From Spongilla lacustris (lineage: Eukaryota; Porifera; Demospongiae; Spongillida; Spongillidae), in contig OX442423.1 in the NCBI GenBank assembly GCA_949361645.1, forward strand, positions 1,815,467-1,879,466: a stretch of 64,000 nucleotides of DNA, given 5' to 3'. Both the position numbers and the translations under genes were made by a program. The notes under the pieces are model-generated. The model did no database searches, was not told the origin of the DNA, and was given only the letters and a program-made list of their open reading frames with translations. Shown in pieces: positions 48,480 through 55,921 of the stretch; within the stretch, counting starts at the first letter, position 1; every line of letters starts with the position of its first letter.

Positions 48480-51400
48480 ACCCACATACACACCCTCTGG
48501 TTCCCTTGGCCCATCTGCAATAATGACCTCAGAAGGTTTAGAGTAACTGCTATCATAGCATTTTGACATCTGATTTTAGTGACCTACAGAGGTGTGATAG
48601 TTTGACCAAATAATCACTTTATTCCAATAAGAGCCTCCTCCCCATGCACATGTGCAAATATGCACAACTGCATGTATACACATATGTTTATTCCACAAAA
48701 GGATTAATTGCATGTTGCGGTTAGTTCATTAGCTGGTACATTTTAAGAACGATATTACATATTGATATTATTCAAAAATTGATTACAATAATAATTCCTG
48801 TTAAGAGTATTGCAACAACAGCAGCAACAAAAAATACATGTAGACTTTAGTATTGTTACAAATTCAAACCGGCAGATCAAGACAACCTATCAAGGATCTT
48901 GAATAACATGATCGTCATGGTAATGGCTCCAATTTTAAATAACCATTGTCCGGAAATTTTGCATATGCCTTTTCCGAGCAGGCATGTACACTAGAGCTTC
49001 AGTATACCAAGGTTTGTGCTGATACTCTGTAGTAGTCATTCTAGCTACACTTTTCAAACTGATCCTACAAGTTTGTTGTAGGGATTCAAATACCACATCT
49101 GTTTATGTACTGTAGCATACGCATCAGATGGAAAGTACACCAGATTAGGCATTTCACACACCACATACACATTGTTTGAAGTGTGTGTGCTTTGGGATTA
49201 AGCTTCTCTCTGCACCAGGTGGGAAGAAGCCATCATGAATGCCATGAGGGCCTCAACAGGACGCAGTGAGTTGAATTAGCTTTAGTAGTGCACACATCCC
49301 ACTGACCACGATTTATTTATTTATTTATTTTTATAATCTATTACATTGCAAAAATAAAACGTGTGAGTATAGCAGTGTGTTTCCAAAATGCTTAGTTCAC
49401 ATTATCTGTTTAATATATGTGCATCGAAGGTGTACACATTCTATATAATGCTCAGTTGAAGGCTACACATACTAAATAATATTCAGTTGAAGGTGTAAAC
49501 ATTCTAAATAATGCTTAGTTGAAGGGTACACATTCTATATAATGCTCAGTTGTTCTAGATAATGCTCACTGTTCCTTTATTGCCAGTATCGCCACCTGAG
49601 CACCTGACCTCCGATGACTTGACTGCTGACATGTCTGCTAGCAACATACATACTCATATGGACCTCAGAGGTATATGTTTTCATGCGCTGCAGCTACATG
49701 CATAGCTGTGTTGTGATGTATGGCATAGCTGCATATAGCTGTGTTGTGATGTATGGCATAGCTGCTGTGTTGTGATGTATGGCATAGCTGCATATAGCTG
49801 TGTGTGGCATATAGCTATGTTGGGACATGTCATGTGACTGCACATTTTCCATGATATATTTATGTCAATTTTCTGTTTAGAACAACTCAACAAAATTGAT
49901 GAAGACTTGAAAAGGTCCTTGACAGAGAAGATAGTAATCTTAAGAGCTAAGGTAAGAGCACCTTCCATACCTTCACCCATAAAGTCATCTTACATACCCC
50001 ACCCATAAGGTCACCTTCCATACCCTTACCCATAGTCACCTTCCATACCCTCACCCATAGTCACCTTCCATACCCTCACCCATAGTCACCTTCCATACCC
50101 TCACCCATAGTCACCTTCCATACCCTCACCCATAGTCACCTTCCATACCCTCACCCATAGTCACCTTCCATACCCTCACCTATAGTCACCTTCCATACCC
50201 TCACCCATAGTCACCTTCCATACCCTCACCCATAGTCACCTTCCATACCCTCACCTATAGTCACCTTCCATACCCTCACCCATAGTCACCTTCCATACCC
50301 TCACCCATAGTCACCTTCCATACCCTCACCCATAGTCACCTTCCATACCCTCACCTATAGTCACCTTCCATACCCTCACCCATAGTCACCTTCCATACCC
50401 TCACCCATAGTCACCTTCCATACCCTCACCCATAGTCACCTTCCATACCCTCACCCATAGTCACCTTCCATACCCTCACCCATAGTCACCTTCCATACCC
50501 TCACCCATAGTCACCTTCCATACCCTCACCTATAGTCACCTTCCATACCCTCACCCATAGTCACCTTCCATACCCTCACCCATAGTCACCTTTCATACCC
50601 TCACCCATAGTCACCTTCCATACCCTCACCCATAGTCACCTTCCATACCCTCACCCATAGTCACCTTCCATACCCTCACCCATAGTCACCTTCCATACCC
50701 TCACCCATAGTCACCTTCCATACCCTCACCCATAGTCACCTTCCATACCCTCACCCATAGTCACCTTCCATACCCTCACCCATAGTCACCTTCCATACCC
50801 TCACCCATAGTCACCTTCCATACCCTCACCTATAGTCACCTTCCATACCCTCACCCATAGTCACCTTCCATACCCTCACCCATAGTCACCTTCCATACCC
50901 TCACCCATAGTCACCTTCCATGCCCTCACCCATAGTCACCTTCCATACCCTCACCCATAGTCACCTTCCATACCCTCACCTATAGTCACCTTCCATACCC
51001 TCACCCATAGTCACCTTCCATACCCTCACCCATAGTCACCTTCCATACCCTCACCCATAGTCACCTTCCATACCCTCACCCATAGTCACCTTCCATACCC
51101 TCACCCATAGTCACCTTCCATACCCTCACCCATAGTCACCTTCCATACCCTCACCCATAGTCACCTTCCATACCCTCACCCATAGTCACCTTCCATACCC
51201 TCACCCATAGTCACCTTCCATACCCTCACCCATAGTCACCTTCCATACCCTCACCCATAGTCACCTTCCATACCCTCACCCATAGTCACCTTCCATACCC
51301 TCACCCCATCTTTCTCCCACTCCTCCTGATCACAATGAAGTACATGTATGTCACAACTGTTCTTTATGCTATAGGGAGGTGTCCATATCCCAGTGGAGCC

Positions 51401-53090
51401 ATACAGGCAAAGAGATACCAAACCTCCCAACACACCCACGGAAATAGTGGTTTCCGCTCTCGAGCAAGGTTACTTGCCTTTCCACTACTTCTCATTGTGT
51501 CTATTCTCCCTCCCTTCTCATCCCTCCCTTCTCATCCCCCTGCCTCATCCCTCCCTCCCTTCTCATCCCCTGCCTCATCCTTCTCTTCTCATCCCTCTGC
51601 CTCATCCCTCCCTTCTCATCCCTCCCATCTCATCCCTCTGCCTCATACCTCCCTTCTCATACCTCCCATCTCATCCCCTGCCTCATCCCTCCCTTGCATC
51701 TGTAGTTGGAAAAATTACTGATACTGTTTCCAAAATAATGGTCCCTAATCCTACAAAGAGCAATATTGCTGAGACACAGACTCAACTCAAAGATATCATC
51801 AGTGAACTGCAGAAGACCCTGTCTCAACTTGCGGTATGAGATAGGCACACATACACACACACATGCACACGTGGTAGATACATACTGCTATAAGGCACAA
51901 CAAAGAGCCGACTGCCGTCAAGGTACTGTAAATTTCCGAGTCGTTATATATGCCTTGCACACTTTATGAAAGATGTAAACAAAGATCCCTATGAAATTTC
52001 TAGGTAGACATAGATAAATACATGTACACGCACACTTGTACACATATTAATAATATTGCAGTGCAGCTACCTAAATTGCAATCCCTCTGTAGGTTGCACT
52101 TGGTGAACAGCCTCTACAGCACAGGTACGTTGACAGTGTGACCATATTTGGTACCCCCTTGTCAGTTGGCCCCACACAATCCTGTGTACAGGCTGCCTCT
52201 CGTATCAGTGGCAATCGAATCTGCTTCTGAAGCATCATCTACCACTTCGAAAGGTATTGCATGGTTTATTATTTGCAAGAGGCAGGGAAGAAGCATGCAC
52301 CTGTGCTTTATATGGAATATGTTGTCATGCACACTTCAATTCTAGTTAGTTACACTATTGTTTCCCTTTGACAGATCCATATTCTCCATTGGACACTTTT
52401 GCTGAGAGAAACTCAAGAGCGCTGATGCCTGTGAGCTTTAACCCCCAAGAAACCTCACTGCTCCATCGTGACCTGTATTTGTACACTTACATTTATACAT
52501 ACACACATGCACATTTAAACATACACAATCAGGAGGAACTTACTGAACTAAGCAGTAACACTCCTTTGTCTCCAATGACCCTAAACACAACAGACTCTGA
52601 ATCTCCTTCTAAGGACGATGAATCAAACGAGGCAAGCACCCCCCTGTTTTCAAATCGTATATCTGACCATAACTGGCAAGAGAAAAACTCTTCTGCGATA
52701 TCAGGAGAACATGTGCCATTTTCATATGACATGCACATGACCACAGATGAAGACAGCACCAATATACACGTGCCAGCATCGACTGTGGCTCCTCCCATTG
52801 CATTCTCGGGGGAGACCCTCGTCATTTCAGTCCCCACACCTCACACCACTGAGCAAGAAGAAGACACCCCTGTGCCCTCCCCGACACAGAATACATTTAG
52901 CAGCCCACTCATCGTACGTGAGGTGCAGCAGGAGGCTGGCAAACAGGCCAAGTCCTTTGCAGATGGAACTAGTGCCGAGTTGTCCACGACAGAGCCTGTG
53001 TCGCCGTTAGTTGGAATTGATCGGGTTTCTGGGCTATCCCTCAAGGAAGTGCAGCAGGCGGGAGCCATCTTCGATTCAGAACAAACTTAG
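19461..53090 (+). CDS. ARHGEF11/12: PDZ-RGSL-C1-DH-PH Rho guanine-nucleotide exchange factor (48 exons)
   Basis: The start ATG at 19461 (ACCATGG context, MATDSNTAWTACGSK) splices through 48 exons to TAG at 53088-53090. My exon lengths sum to 4527 nt. Removing three one-base insertions gives 4524 nt, exactly 1508 codons, close to human ARHGEF12 (about 1540 residues). Approximate domains by residue: PDZ 22-95, RGS-like 265-425, C1 487-543, proline-rich 560-592, DH 736-940, PH 981-1110, then a Ser/Thr-rich tail. In known relatives G-alpha-12/13 binds the RGS-like domain, the DH-PH unit activates RhoA, and the PDZ domain binds receptors such as plexins. A C1 domain before DH is typical of the invertebrate form (Drosophila RhoGEF2). 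Exon positions are given in the block entries. Nearly every intron contains a private minisatellite. Family assignment is firm. Confidence 0.95.
19515..19680. repeat. GT/TTGTATGT microsatellite in RhoGEF intron 1
   Basis: GTGTGT runs interrupted by TTTGTATG, starting about 8 bp after the exon 1 donor. Confidence 0.93.
20291..20670. repeat. Polypurine minisatellite in RhoGEF intron 3
   Basis: GGGAGGTGGGAAGGAGGGAG-type units of about 10-20 bp, almost pure purine on the plus strand. It starts within 10 bp of the exon 3 donor. Confidence 0.95.
21225..21445. repeat. Minisatellite CCCATTGGTCTCCTCCCATTGG
   Basis: About 10-20-bp units of CCCATTGGTCC alternating with TCTCC. In RhoGEF intron 3. ATTGG/CCAAT cores recur, probably by chance. 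Confidence 0.9.
21520..21925. repeat. Polypurine repeat (GGGAGGGCAGGGAAAG)
   Basis: Irregular purine-rich units with AGGGCAGGGAAAGGG and AAAGTGAGAGGGAAGG modules. RhoGEF intron 3. Confidence 0.92.
22115..22390. repeat. 21-bp minisatellite (GTGACCCTGGGTGTATGGGGT)
   Basis: About 13 copies starting some 35 bp after the exon 4 donor. RhoGEF intron 4. Confidence 0.95.
22995..23790. repeat. 26-bp minisatellite abutting the exon 5 acceptor
   Basis: About 30 units of TTAAGGTTGTGTGT plus CACTCTGATCCC, with GT-number and C/T variants. The last unit (CACTCTGATCC) runs directly into TACAG, the acceptor of exon 5 at 23795. Confidence 0.95.
23926..24165. repeat. 30-bp minisatellite seeded by the exon 6 donor
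   Basis: Units of GGGGAGGTGAGGGTGTGAAG plus ATGTGAGAGT. The exon 6 donor is GAG|GTGAGGGTGTGG, so most of the roughly eight units carry a near copy of that 5' splice site. Confidence 0.92.
24835..25015. repeat. 90-bp duplication in RhoGEF intron 8
   Basis: The block GGTGGATATAATTGCACCTT...GCCATTTTGTTGAT occurs twice in tandem with a few changes. It follows a G run at 24791. Confidence 0.9.
25475..25635. repeat. Short minisatellite (GGTGGGTGTGGTCATGGGTA)
   Basis: About five imperfect units with a CTTGTGAAGG module, starting right after the exon 9 donor. Confidence 0.85.
25765..26115. repeat. 30-bp minisatellite running into the exon 10 acceptor
   Basis: Units of GTTACCCTCATATGGTGGTC plus ATATGATGGT. 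The last unit reads GTTACCCTCCACAG|ATGGTGTC, so the acceptor and first exon bases occupy the place of CATATGGTGGTC. Confidence 0.93.
26555..26700. repeat. Short repeat (TTGATAGGGGGTCATTTC)
   Basis: About seven imperfect units directly after exon 12, leading into the 30-bp array. Confidence 0.85.
26735..28035. repeat. 30-bp minisatellite, about 43 copies
   Basis: Units of GTTCTTGACCACTATACATC plus ACCATAAGAC, with C/T, A/G and T-deletion variants arranged in higher-order blocks. RhoGEF intron 12. Because 30 is a multiple of three the array is open in frames of both strands, which explains its long spurious ORFs. Confidence 0.97.
28345..28510. repeat. GT/ATGT microsatellite in RhoGEF intron 13
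   Basis: TGTGTGTATG units with GCATATG interruptions, beginning about 8 bp from the exon 13 donor. Confidence 0.93.
28600..29605. other. RhoGEF intron 14, little structure
   Basis: About 1 kb with only a two-copy CCCGCTGATGTCATC segment (28800-28865) and a GT/GC-rich start. No gene or RNA was recognised. Confidence 0.6.
30390..30420. repeat. G homopolymer next to a duplicated segment
   Basis: About 23 G in a row follow two copies of ACACGTGTGTGTATCTGAAC plus AGATGTTGTGTAGCAAATG. RhoGEF intron 15. Confidence 0.9.
30720..30790. repeat. CTC microsatellite
   Basis: About 21 CTC trinucleotides in RhoGEF intron 16, adding to the polypyrimidine tract before exon 17. Confidence 0.95.
31190..31410. 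repeat. 21-bp minisatellite (GTGTGGTCATGGAGCTATGGG)
   Basis: About ten copies in RhoGEF intron 17, followed by a GT microsatellite at 31449-31510. Confidence 0.92.
32035..32250. repeat. Three tandem hairpin units (TAGTCTGGGGACC stem)
   Basis: Each unit is a palindrome: the stem TAGTCTGGGGACC(C) and its inverse GGTCCCCAGACTA enclose the loop AACTGATGGTTGTAGTC. Three copies start near 32036, 32112 and 32198, separated by spacers containing CACACCTACAGTTGTGTGTG in the first two. RhoGEF intron 17. Confidence 0.92.
32505..33660. repeat. Minisatellite, about 22-26-bp unit (GGGGGAGGTGGTCCATTGGT)
   Basis: About 45 copies whose variable tail is GTGTGTGA, GCATGTGA or ATATGA, forming alternating higher-order patterns. 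RhoGEF intron 18, the whole space between a short leader and exon 19. Confidence 0.96.
33845..34200. repeat. 42-bp minisatellite
   Basis: About eight units of TCATGTGACCTGCAACTTTC plus ATGTCACTTTTGCTCATGCTCG. RhoGEF intron 19. Confidence 0.95.
34330..35125. other. 5' part of RhoGEF intron 20, no features recognised
   Basis: Mostly unique AT-rich sequence with a CCACC-rich patch at 34665-34730. No gene or RNA was recognised. Confidence 0.6.
35150..36025. repeat. Two opposed arrays of one 29-bp unit
   Basis: The right array (35455-36025) has about 20 copies of GGAATACCCTGGGTAGTGGA plus GTGATTCAT. The left array (35160-35380) has about seven copies of the reverse complement (CCCAGGGTATTCCATGAATC). 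A duplicated ACCATGGGAGGGACATATTT segment lies inside the left array. RhoGEF intron 20. Confidence 0.95.
36300..36515. repeat. GT/GCATGT microsatellite in RhoGEF intron 21
   Basis: GTGTGTGCATGCTTGTGTGT units starting about 10 bp after the exon 21 donor. Confidence 0.93.
36520..37105. other. 3' part of RhoGEF intron 21
   Basis: Unique AT-rich sequence with a GGGGGG run at 37030-37042. Nothing further was recognised. Confidence 0.55.
37109..37189. repeat. CT microsatellite
   Basis: About 40 CT dinucleotides 13 bp from the exon 22 acceptor. It would serve as an extreme polypyrimidine tract. Confidence 0.97.
38140..38515. repeat. 17-bp minisatellite (CACATCTACACAACCCT)
   Basis: About 22 copies with T/C, ATAC/CATC and length variants. 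RhoGEF intron 25. Confidence 0.95.
38720..38930. repeat. 20-bp minisatellite (CCTCCCCTTGTTCCCCCACA)
   Basis: About ten nearly perfect copies. RhoGEF intron 26. Confidence 0.97.
39075..39428. repeat. Polypyrimidine tract (CTCCTCCTCCCC)
   Basis: Almost pure C/T for 350 bp up to the exon 28 acceptor. RhoGEF intron 27. Confidence 0.96.
39640..39955. repeat. 32-bp minisatellite of palindromic TACATGTA units
   Basis: Units of TACATGTACATACAGATACA plus TGTACATATGTG, about nine copies. RhoGEF intron 28. Confidence 0.93.
40125..40500. repeat. 57-bp minisatellite carrying copies of the exon 30 acceptor
   Basis: Units contain TTTAACCCCTTTATGTCTC, then AGG or GGG, then TGTACATGATCAGATGATGC. The true exon 30 boundary at 40479|40480 (ATGTCTCAG|GTGTACACGATGAC) is the last unit. 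Two upstream units keep CAG; four read CGG or TGG. Confidence 0.93.
40905..41290. repeat. TACATGTACATA hexanucleotide array and CA repeats
   Basis: ACATGT and ACATAT hexamers (40905-41150), then ACACATGCACAC sequence. It runs to the exon 31 acceptor. RhoGEF intron 30. Confidence 0.95.
41500..41965. repeat. Minisatellite, about 20-24-bp unit (GTGTTAGTATGAGCCTTGCA)
   Basis: About 22 copies with CCCAGTGT and CTTGCAGTG alternatives and a higher-order block repeated three times. RhoGEF intron 31. Confidence 0.94.
42348..42825. repeat. 21-bp minisatellite (GTGCCACTGTCATGTGCCTAC)
   Basis: About 22 copies filling RhoGEF intron 33 from just after the donor (GTGAGATGTGGCAGTGG) to about 20 bp before the next acceptor. 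The unit is a multiple of three, so the array is open in several frames. Confidence 0.96.
43085..44560. repeat. 26-bp minisatellite with a 34-bp derivative
   Basis: About 40 units of TACCTATGGGGTACCTGCAG plus TAATGT, then about ten 34-bp units in which ACAAGGCT is inserted after GGGGT. RhoGEF intron 34, 1.5 kb in total. Confidence 0.97.
44786..44880. repeat. GT microsatellite at the exon 35 donor
   Basis: The donor GATG|GTGAGTGTGTGTG runs straight into about 45 GT dinucleotides. Confidence 0.97.
45235..45680. repeat. 34-bp minisatellite
   Basis: About 13 units of GCTAGTAGCTAGAGGCAGGG plus GAAGCAGTCCCTGT. RhoGEF intron 36. Confidence 0.96.
46032..46460. repeat. 18-bp minisatellite starting at the exon 37 donor
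   Basis: GGAGGAGGTCACAGGAGG-type units, about 23 copies. The intron begins GTGAGAGGGGGAGGAGGTCA, so the array starts inside the 5' splice site region. Confidence 0.95.
46462..46869. other. Rest of RhoGEF intron 37
   Basis: Contains a short irregular repeat, AGCCCCACCCCTTCAGCCAT (46550-46715), and CACACA before the acceptor. No other feature. Confidence 0.6.
46945..47140. repeat. About 20-bp minisatellite of copies of the exon 38 donor
   Basis: The exon 38 donor is ACCATAG|GTAACTATAG. Array units are ATAGGTAACCATAGGTAGCT, so each repeats CATAG|GTAAC or CATAG|GTAGC. About 18 such donor-like motifs follow the true one. Confidence 0.93.
47260..47805. repeat. Minisatellite CACATCCTCACATCCCACATTA
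   Basis: About 25 units of 12-22 bp, all pyrimidine/A. RhoGEF intron 38. Confidence 0.94.
48000..48095. repeat. GT microsatellite at the exon 39 donor
   Basis: The donor GAG|GTGTGTTGTG merges with a GT run; a second, CA run lies at 48447-48478 after exon 40. Confidence 0.93.
48480..49215. other. RhoGEF intron 40, no repeats or genes recognised
   Basis: About 740 bp of AT-rich unique sequence, one of the few introns of this gene without a tandem array. Confidence 0.6.
49680..49815. repeat. Short repeat (TATAGCTGTGTTGTGATGTA)
   Basis: About four imperfect units with TGGCATAGCTGCA. RhoGEF intron 42. Confidence 0.85.
49952..51303. repeat. 25-bp minisatellite, about 52 copies, seeded at the exon 43 donor
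   Basis: Units of TCACCTTCCATACCCTCACC plus CATAG. The intron starts AAG|GTAAGAGCACCTTCCATACC; the next units read ATAAAGTCATC and ATAAGGTCACC before the array becomes uniform. RhoGEF intron 43. Confidence 0.97.
51490..51695. repeat. Polypyrimidine repeat (CTCATCCCTCCCTT)
   Basis: Irregular 10-26-bp CTCATCCC units before exon 45. RhoGEF intron 44. Confidence 0.9.
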
Positions 53091-53624
53091 CCTGTTGAAA
53101 TAGAATTATTATTATTATTTTATTTTAAAAGCGAGCTTGGATCGATGCTTTGCTAAGAGTACTGCAGATCTGTCTTATCTATTCACGTGTCCTTTTTGTG
53201 TGAATGTTGCTCTACTCATAAATATTTTTTCATTGTACACTTAAAACTGGGAACCTTGCCACCTAGTTGCTGCTTAAGTTTAAAAATCGAAATATAGACC
53301 ATAGCCATATTCAGTTGCAATTGAGACTTCTGGTCATTGTGGTCCTGAGCCACACAGGGGGCCAAAGAATGTAATGCAGCATAAAATTTGGCAGCATTAC
53401 GTAAGTGACTATGTTTCATTTTTGGTCCAGTGTCATACACTTTCCTTAAACAACTTGGGTACACAAAATGCCTCCAACATCTAATAGAGGGGCAATGCAA
53501 CCTCTATATTGCGAGCTATTATTATTTAAAGAAGCATTTGACCTGAAGGTCATCAATCCCTCAACTCAAACTTTTTACTGGGCGCGAGCATGACCTCAGG
53601 TCATACTGCTGAGCTGGGAGAACA

Positions 53625-53735
53625 GAAATGACATTCCCTGTGCAGAGAGAGGTTGGGTATGTGTCCCATTGGTTGTTGAGGTATTTGGTGGTTGGGGAAA
53701 TGAGGCACAGCAAAACTTTTCAAAAGGGTTGCAAA
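53625..53735 (+). pseudogene. Retroelement C-terminal relic (plus strand)
   Basis: The plus strand reads GWVCVPLVVEVFGGWGNEAQ followed by QNFSKG. This is the same motif as in the two minus-strand relics (CIPLVVESYGAWGKEA), which I associate with the C-terminus of reverse-transcriptase polyproteins in invertebrate genomes. Only the motif survives. Confidence 0.5.
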
Positions 53736-55189
53736 GAAGCTTTCTATATTATCATAATATTTATTAATACATCTTTATAGTATTAATATTAGACACATGA
53801 CATTACAGGATTATATACACATTAGAGACTATATACTGAACTACATACACTAAACAAATATCTACTTCATGTAGACAGAGCATGCTGATGTCATTGGGAT
53901 TTCATCAGCAGGTGGAATGAGTGCATTGAAGAGGTTCACTGACTGGACACCGCTCAGGTGCACTTAGTACAGATGAAATGTACGCTACTGCTGAGTGGTT
54001 TGTAAGCCTATGTAGACCCAGCCCACCACTGCAAAGAGAGAGTTGGGCCTGTTCCTTGGCATAACAGTAAAAGGCATCTACTGCAGTGCATTCAGCAAAT
54101 GCCTGATGAAGTCATTATCAAATATTTGTAGTTCATCAACCATGAGAAAGGGAGGTGTAGAACAAGCAAGATGTACCATCTTATATGTCAGAAAAACTGC
54201 CACACTGATGAAGGAGTCTAAGCAAACATGCTCCAAAATGTTGCATGCAGAAACTCCTGGGCCTTTGCACGTTTCTGAGATGCAGGATCCAGGAAGGGGG
54301 GGGGGGGGGGGGGGGGGGAACTCTATGGATACGCTCCTGACTTATACTACTATTTATACTAGTTGGCGCCGCTTGAGCAATTTCTTCGGAACTTCCAAAG
54401 CGGCCATTTATTACTTCAATTTAGTTATCCGAAGGTATACCCCCCTCCTGGATTCGCCTTTGAAGGCGAATATCTCATTTATTACGTAATGGCACCACAC
54501 CCAAAAAATTGTACTTATATTATTTTTTAATGTACCAAATACGGTGCCCATTAAATATAAGTAGCATTTTTGATACAGATTTGGACACCGTTAGGTGTGT
54601 AACATTCTGGTAGAAAGTGCATGAACCATGCACACGGGAATGTGTGTTCCGATCTCGGAGTGAAGCATCTGTATATAAACGAACCAATGGCAATGCACTT
54701 TAACGGATCTTTGAATAGGGGCCCACTTTTTGTTGGTGTTTCAGTTCGGCAGCAGAGAAATACTTCAATGATCAGGGTTTATAATTACATACAACATTTT
54801 GCAGTGAAATGTATTCTATCATAGATGGTAGATTATCTGAAGTAATAGTAATTATGTTAGAGCTTAATTAAATCTTTGTGCTGTTCATAAGCTCACACCT
54901 GCAGCTTCACACAGATTGAAAACATGCCACAGAATTCATGATGACTGAAGGCCAAAATGCTTTTAAAGTATGTATTTGTGTTTTCTGCCTATAAGGTGCA
55001 TCGAAATCACCCATTTAATTCTGCATCAGCGTTTTGTACGTTGGGTTGGCATTGTATGCATCTTACATTTGTAGTAACCGAATAAATGTTTCAAATGCAG
55101 TAAAGCATCAAAAATATAAATTTCAGTTTTAATGTTATTCATATAATAACATCTACACACAGACATACAACAAAGGACATTAACTGAGT

Positions 55190-55445
55190 TAGGATGGATG
55201 TTGCATTTGCTCTAAGTTAAGGCAGCCATAAATGTCATTCAAGGTGACAGATTTAGATTTGCTGCTTGGGTGGCAATTCTTGAGGCAATTGTGGAGAACA
55301 GTTGCGTGGCTTCTTTTCCCCATGCTCCGTAACTTTCAGCCACCACATGTACAGGAATGCAAACCCAACCCAGATCATACGTAACATAAATACTTGATAC
55401 CGAGGGAGGGGGGGAGGTGGCAAAAAACAAAGTGGAAGACACCAC
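55190..55445 (-). pseudogene. Retroelement C-terminal relic (minus strand)
   Basis: The minus strand reads GWVCIPVHVVAESYGAWGKE, ATQLFSTIASRIATQ and, after a frameshift near 55240, LNDIYGCLNL. The order matches the relic at 61868-62157. Family assignment (non-LTR or DIRS-like) is not resolvable. Confidence 0.55.
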
Positions 55446-55921
55446 CCTCCAATGTTGAAGAGCTCATTGAGACCACCATGAATATTTTTCAGGAGGGTCT
55501 AGGTTAAAAAGTTATTGAGGTACCACTGTTATCATTTAGCAACTTCAAGAGACGATTTGTATTTAGGTTTATTGTTGCCGTGGGTTAACAATGGTTACAA
55601 TACATGTGTATGTGGGAAGTTTTACATAACCACGGTTAAACTTGGCAACACTGTTTACATGTAGGTCTGTAATATTTCATAGTGGGTTTTGAAGTGTCGT
55701 AAATGCGTGCATACAAATCCTATGTCATTAATTAAATTTAATACATACATGAAAGTTCTACTGAACTGATTCCAGCACAGGGGAGTGGAAGTAAATATGA
55801 TATTATAGAGAGGGAACCTACTTAAGGACTAGACCATATAGGGCAGTGCCTACCTGCTGTATTTTGTATCACTGATTCAAGTTTACAATAACTTTATCCA
55901 AGATTTACCTTTTATTATCTG

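Larger units (their letters stand above)
46870..49265 (+). other. RhoGEF exons 38-41: PH domain
   Basis: Exons are 46870-46951, 47826-47999, 48334-48427 and 49219-49265. Key strings are RVLLHEGALTLRLHNKKTI, LYALLLTDIIVLLERNEDKD, KYHLRCHMLES, SPIIKLKDSLLRHSAADR and, for the C-terminal helix, QWEEAIMNAM. The order and the invariant helix Trp match the DH-linked PH domain of ARHGEF11/12. Confidence 0.93.
49587..53090 (+). other. RhoGEF exons 42-48: C-terminal tail
   Basis: Exons are 49587-49670, 49881-49951, 51375-51468, 51706-51833, 52093-52124, 52192-52253 and 52375-53090. A predicted coiled coil (EQLNKIDEDLKRSLTEKIVI and TQLKDIISELQKTLSQLA) matches the C-terminal coiled coil used for oligomerisation in relatives. 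The last exon gives a long Ser/Thr/Pro-rich tail. It includes YLYTYIYTYTHAH near 52478, read from a TACA-type repeat that has become coding. The acceptor at 52192 was preferred over one at 52165 because only it keeps the frame. Confidence 0.85.
53091..55890. other. 3' flank of the RhoGEF gene with retroelement scraps
   Basis: No intact gene. Two fragments of one retroelement family lie here in opposite orientation (53625-53735 plus, 55190-55445 minus), with a G run at 54296-54318. Frames such as 54043-54489 and 54621-54824 resemble nothing I know. I could not place a polyadenylation signal for the RhoGEF with confidence. Confidence 0.6.

Noticed and set aside
52476..52533. An intron inside the last RhoGEF exon
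   Set aside because: GT and CAG are present but the 58-nt gap is not a multiple of three and its removal leads to an early stop.
52529..53068. Antisense ORFs opposite the last RhoGEF exon
   Set aside because: Shadow frames of a Ser/Thr-rich coding exon; no family similarity.
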